Of a stretch of DNA of 64,000 nucleotides, positions 63,223 through 64,000 are shown one piece after another; the first letter of the stretch is position 1; the number at the start of each line of letters is the position of its first letter. The translations under genes were made by a program, and so were the position numbers. This DNA is from Dichetophora obliterata (lineage: Eukaryota; Arthropoda; Insecta; Diptera; Sciomyzidae): contig OY986438.1 in the NCBI GenBank assembly GCA_963920525.1, positions 137,015,022-137,079,021 on the forward strand, in the 5' to 3' direction. The notes below the pieces were generated by a model that ran no database searches, had not been told where the DNA came from, and saw only the letters and a program-made list of their open reading frames with translations.

Positions 63223-63953
63223 TACGCTCTAAGACGCGAGACATATTTTTAATGTCTCAGAATTTCTCTGAGGATATTATCGCACTGACTGAAACTTGGT
63301 TAAACGGAAGCATTACTGACTTAGAATTGTTTGATAACAGTTTTGAAGTTTATAGAAGAGATAGACATGCTGACAATACTTCTGCTGTCGGTGGAGGTGT
63401 CTTATTAGCTGTAAGGAACTCCTTCGTTAGTTCCATTATTGTTATTCCCTGCTCTGCTAACATCGAACTTATATGCGTCAAGGTTGTACATTCCAATTCT
63501 AATGTATATCTAATTAATGCATACGTTCCTCCTAAGAGCAGTGTAGAAGTTTATGCAAGCCTTGCGGATTGCATAGAATACGTTATAAGCATAATTGACG
63601 TTAATGACGACATTTTATTGTTAGGTGATTTTAATCTGCCTGACTTGAAATGGGAATCTTCTGACGATGATACATATTTTTGTGCATCTAATTCGAAGAC
63701 TCGCCAAGAGCATATATTTGTTGATAATATATGTTCTGACTTACAACAAGTGAGTTGTATTTATAATAGTCGTGAAAGACTTCTTGACCTGGTCTTAACT
63801 ACAGATAGTAACAATGTGATTGTTGAGAGGGCCCCTCATGTTTTGACTGCTGTTGATGAATACCATCCACCATTGAGCATATGGTACAAATCAGACAGGG
63901 ATAATATAGTAAAGTCTAACTCAATAGATAAAGTTTATGAATTCAATTTTTAA
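63183..63953 (+). CDS. CR1-like ORF2, APE-type endonuclease domain (partial)
   Basis: In the -1 frame relative to ORF1, the reading is LNRLSLYYQNVRGLRSKTRD, where QNVRG carries the first catalytic Asn. It continues IIALTETWLNGSITDLELFD (catalytic Glu in TETWL), EVYRRDRHADNTSAVGGGVL, LINAYVPPKSSVEVYASLAD, DILLLGDFNLPDLKWESSDD (GDFN), NSRERLLDLVLTTDSNNVIV and VDEYHPPLSIWY (terminal catalytic His). No ATG precedes the QNVRG motif in this frame; the first is at 63252, and an in-frame stop lies upstream at 63144. TAA at 63951-63953 interrupts the linker, and the similarity KADFLKLNHLLQ continues after it to the edge. The domain would nick target DNA to prime reverse transcription. Confidence 0.88.
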   Translation: MNRLSLYYQNVRGLRSKTRDIFLMSQNFSEDIIALTETWLNGSITDLELFDNSFEVYRRDRHADNTSAVGGGVLLAVRNSFVSSIIVIPCSANIELICVKVVHSNSNVYLINAYVPPKSSVEVYASLADCIEYVISIIDVNDDILLLGDFNLPDLKWESSDDDTYFCASNSKTRQEHIFVDNICSDLQQVSCIYNSRERLLDLVLTTDSNNVIVERAPHVLTAVDEYHPPLSIWYKSDRDNIVKSNSIDKVYEFNF

Positions 63954-64000
63954 AAAGCTGACTTTTTGAAGTTGAATCATTTACTTCAAAGTAAACTTCA

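Larger units (their letters stand above)
61830..64000 (+). mobile_element. CR1-like non-LTR retrotransposon, copy A, 5' part (runs off right edge)
   Basis: The order is Inr/DPE promoter (61830-61864), a leader of about 0.4 kb, PHD-type ORF1 (62259-63186), then the endonuclease of ORF2 (63183-63953 and beyond). It is the best preserved copy of the family, with only a one-base excess in an A-run of ORF1 and a TAA at 63951-63953 visible. The 5' boundary is inferred from the promoter position, since such elements usually start at the initiator. Confidence 0.82.

Overview
The window looks like a gene-poor, transposon-rich stretch of a fly nuclear genome. The evidence is AT-rich DNA, (GTT)n and (CA)n microsatellites, and a mix of non-LTR families (jockey-like, I/LOA-like with RNase H, RTE-like, CR1-like with a PHD-type ORF1), a mariner, hAT, PIF/Harbinger and TTAA-targeting DNA elements, MITEs and tRNA-headed SINEs. 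A higher dipteran is most likely, perhaps tephritid-like, but this is inference. I found no convincing host protein-coding gene, no rRNA, no genuine tRNA and no CRISPR array. Almost every recognisable coding stretch belongs to a transposable element and most are broken.

Layout. 1-7800: a partial jockey-type RT, then a degenerate TTGAATTTT minisatellite. That minisatellite is split by a 1.2-kb TTAA-flanked element and by an I/LOA-like retrotransposon (about 2406-6480, minus). The retrotransposon carries a solo LTR (TSD ATATG) and a hAT element (TSD CTATTGGG), and a mariner remnant lies beside it. 7801-9918: nothing recognised. 9919-13392: a fold-back element with arms over 400 bp, interrupted by a 2.3-kb element built around a tandem array with a period of about 142 bp. 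13540-15090: a Harbinger remnant. 15737-16588: a CpG-rich element with 24-bp repeats. 16660-21595: a CR1-like RT split by a 2.9-kb insertion, which holds a MITE with perfect 94-bp arms. 22200-27310: a second I/LOA-like element hosting two SINEs and a 5'-truncated RTE with a 7-bp TSD. 27544-30018: a hAT-type transposase remnant split by a 1.75-kb solo LTR with about ten hairpin-forming 69-bp repeats. 31106-45940: mostly AT-rich DNA with a second hAT copy, MITEs, fold-back copies and small tandem repeats. 45940-49712: a fairly complete but inactivated CR1-like element. 51765-52190: a TA-flanked MITE. 52193-61830: quiet DNA with microsatellites and local duplications. 61830-64000: the 5' part of another CR1-like element with a fly-type Inr/DPE promoter, a PHD-type ORF1 and an endonuclease ORF running off the right edge.

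The most interesting signal is the ORF1/ORF2 junction of that last element (63175-63222). A canonical -1 slippery heptamer A AAA AAC sits directly before the ORF1 stop. A 10-nt spacer and a 10-bp stem-loop follow. The -1 frame leads straight into the endonuclease, which has no AUG of its own before its first catalytic motif. The nested insertions give a relative order of events, and in three cases removing one insertion plus its duplicated target restores continuous protein reading.
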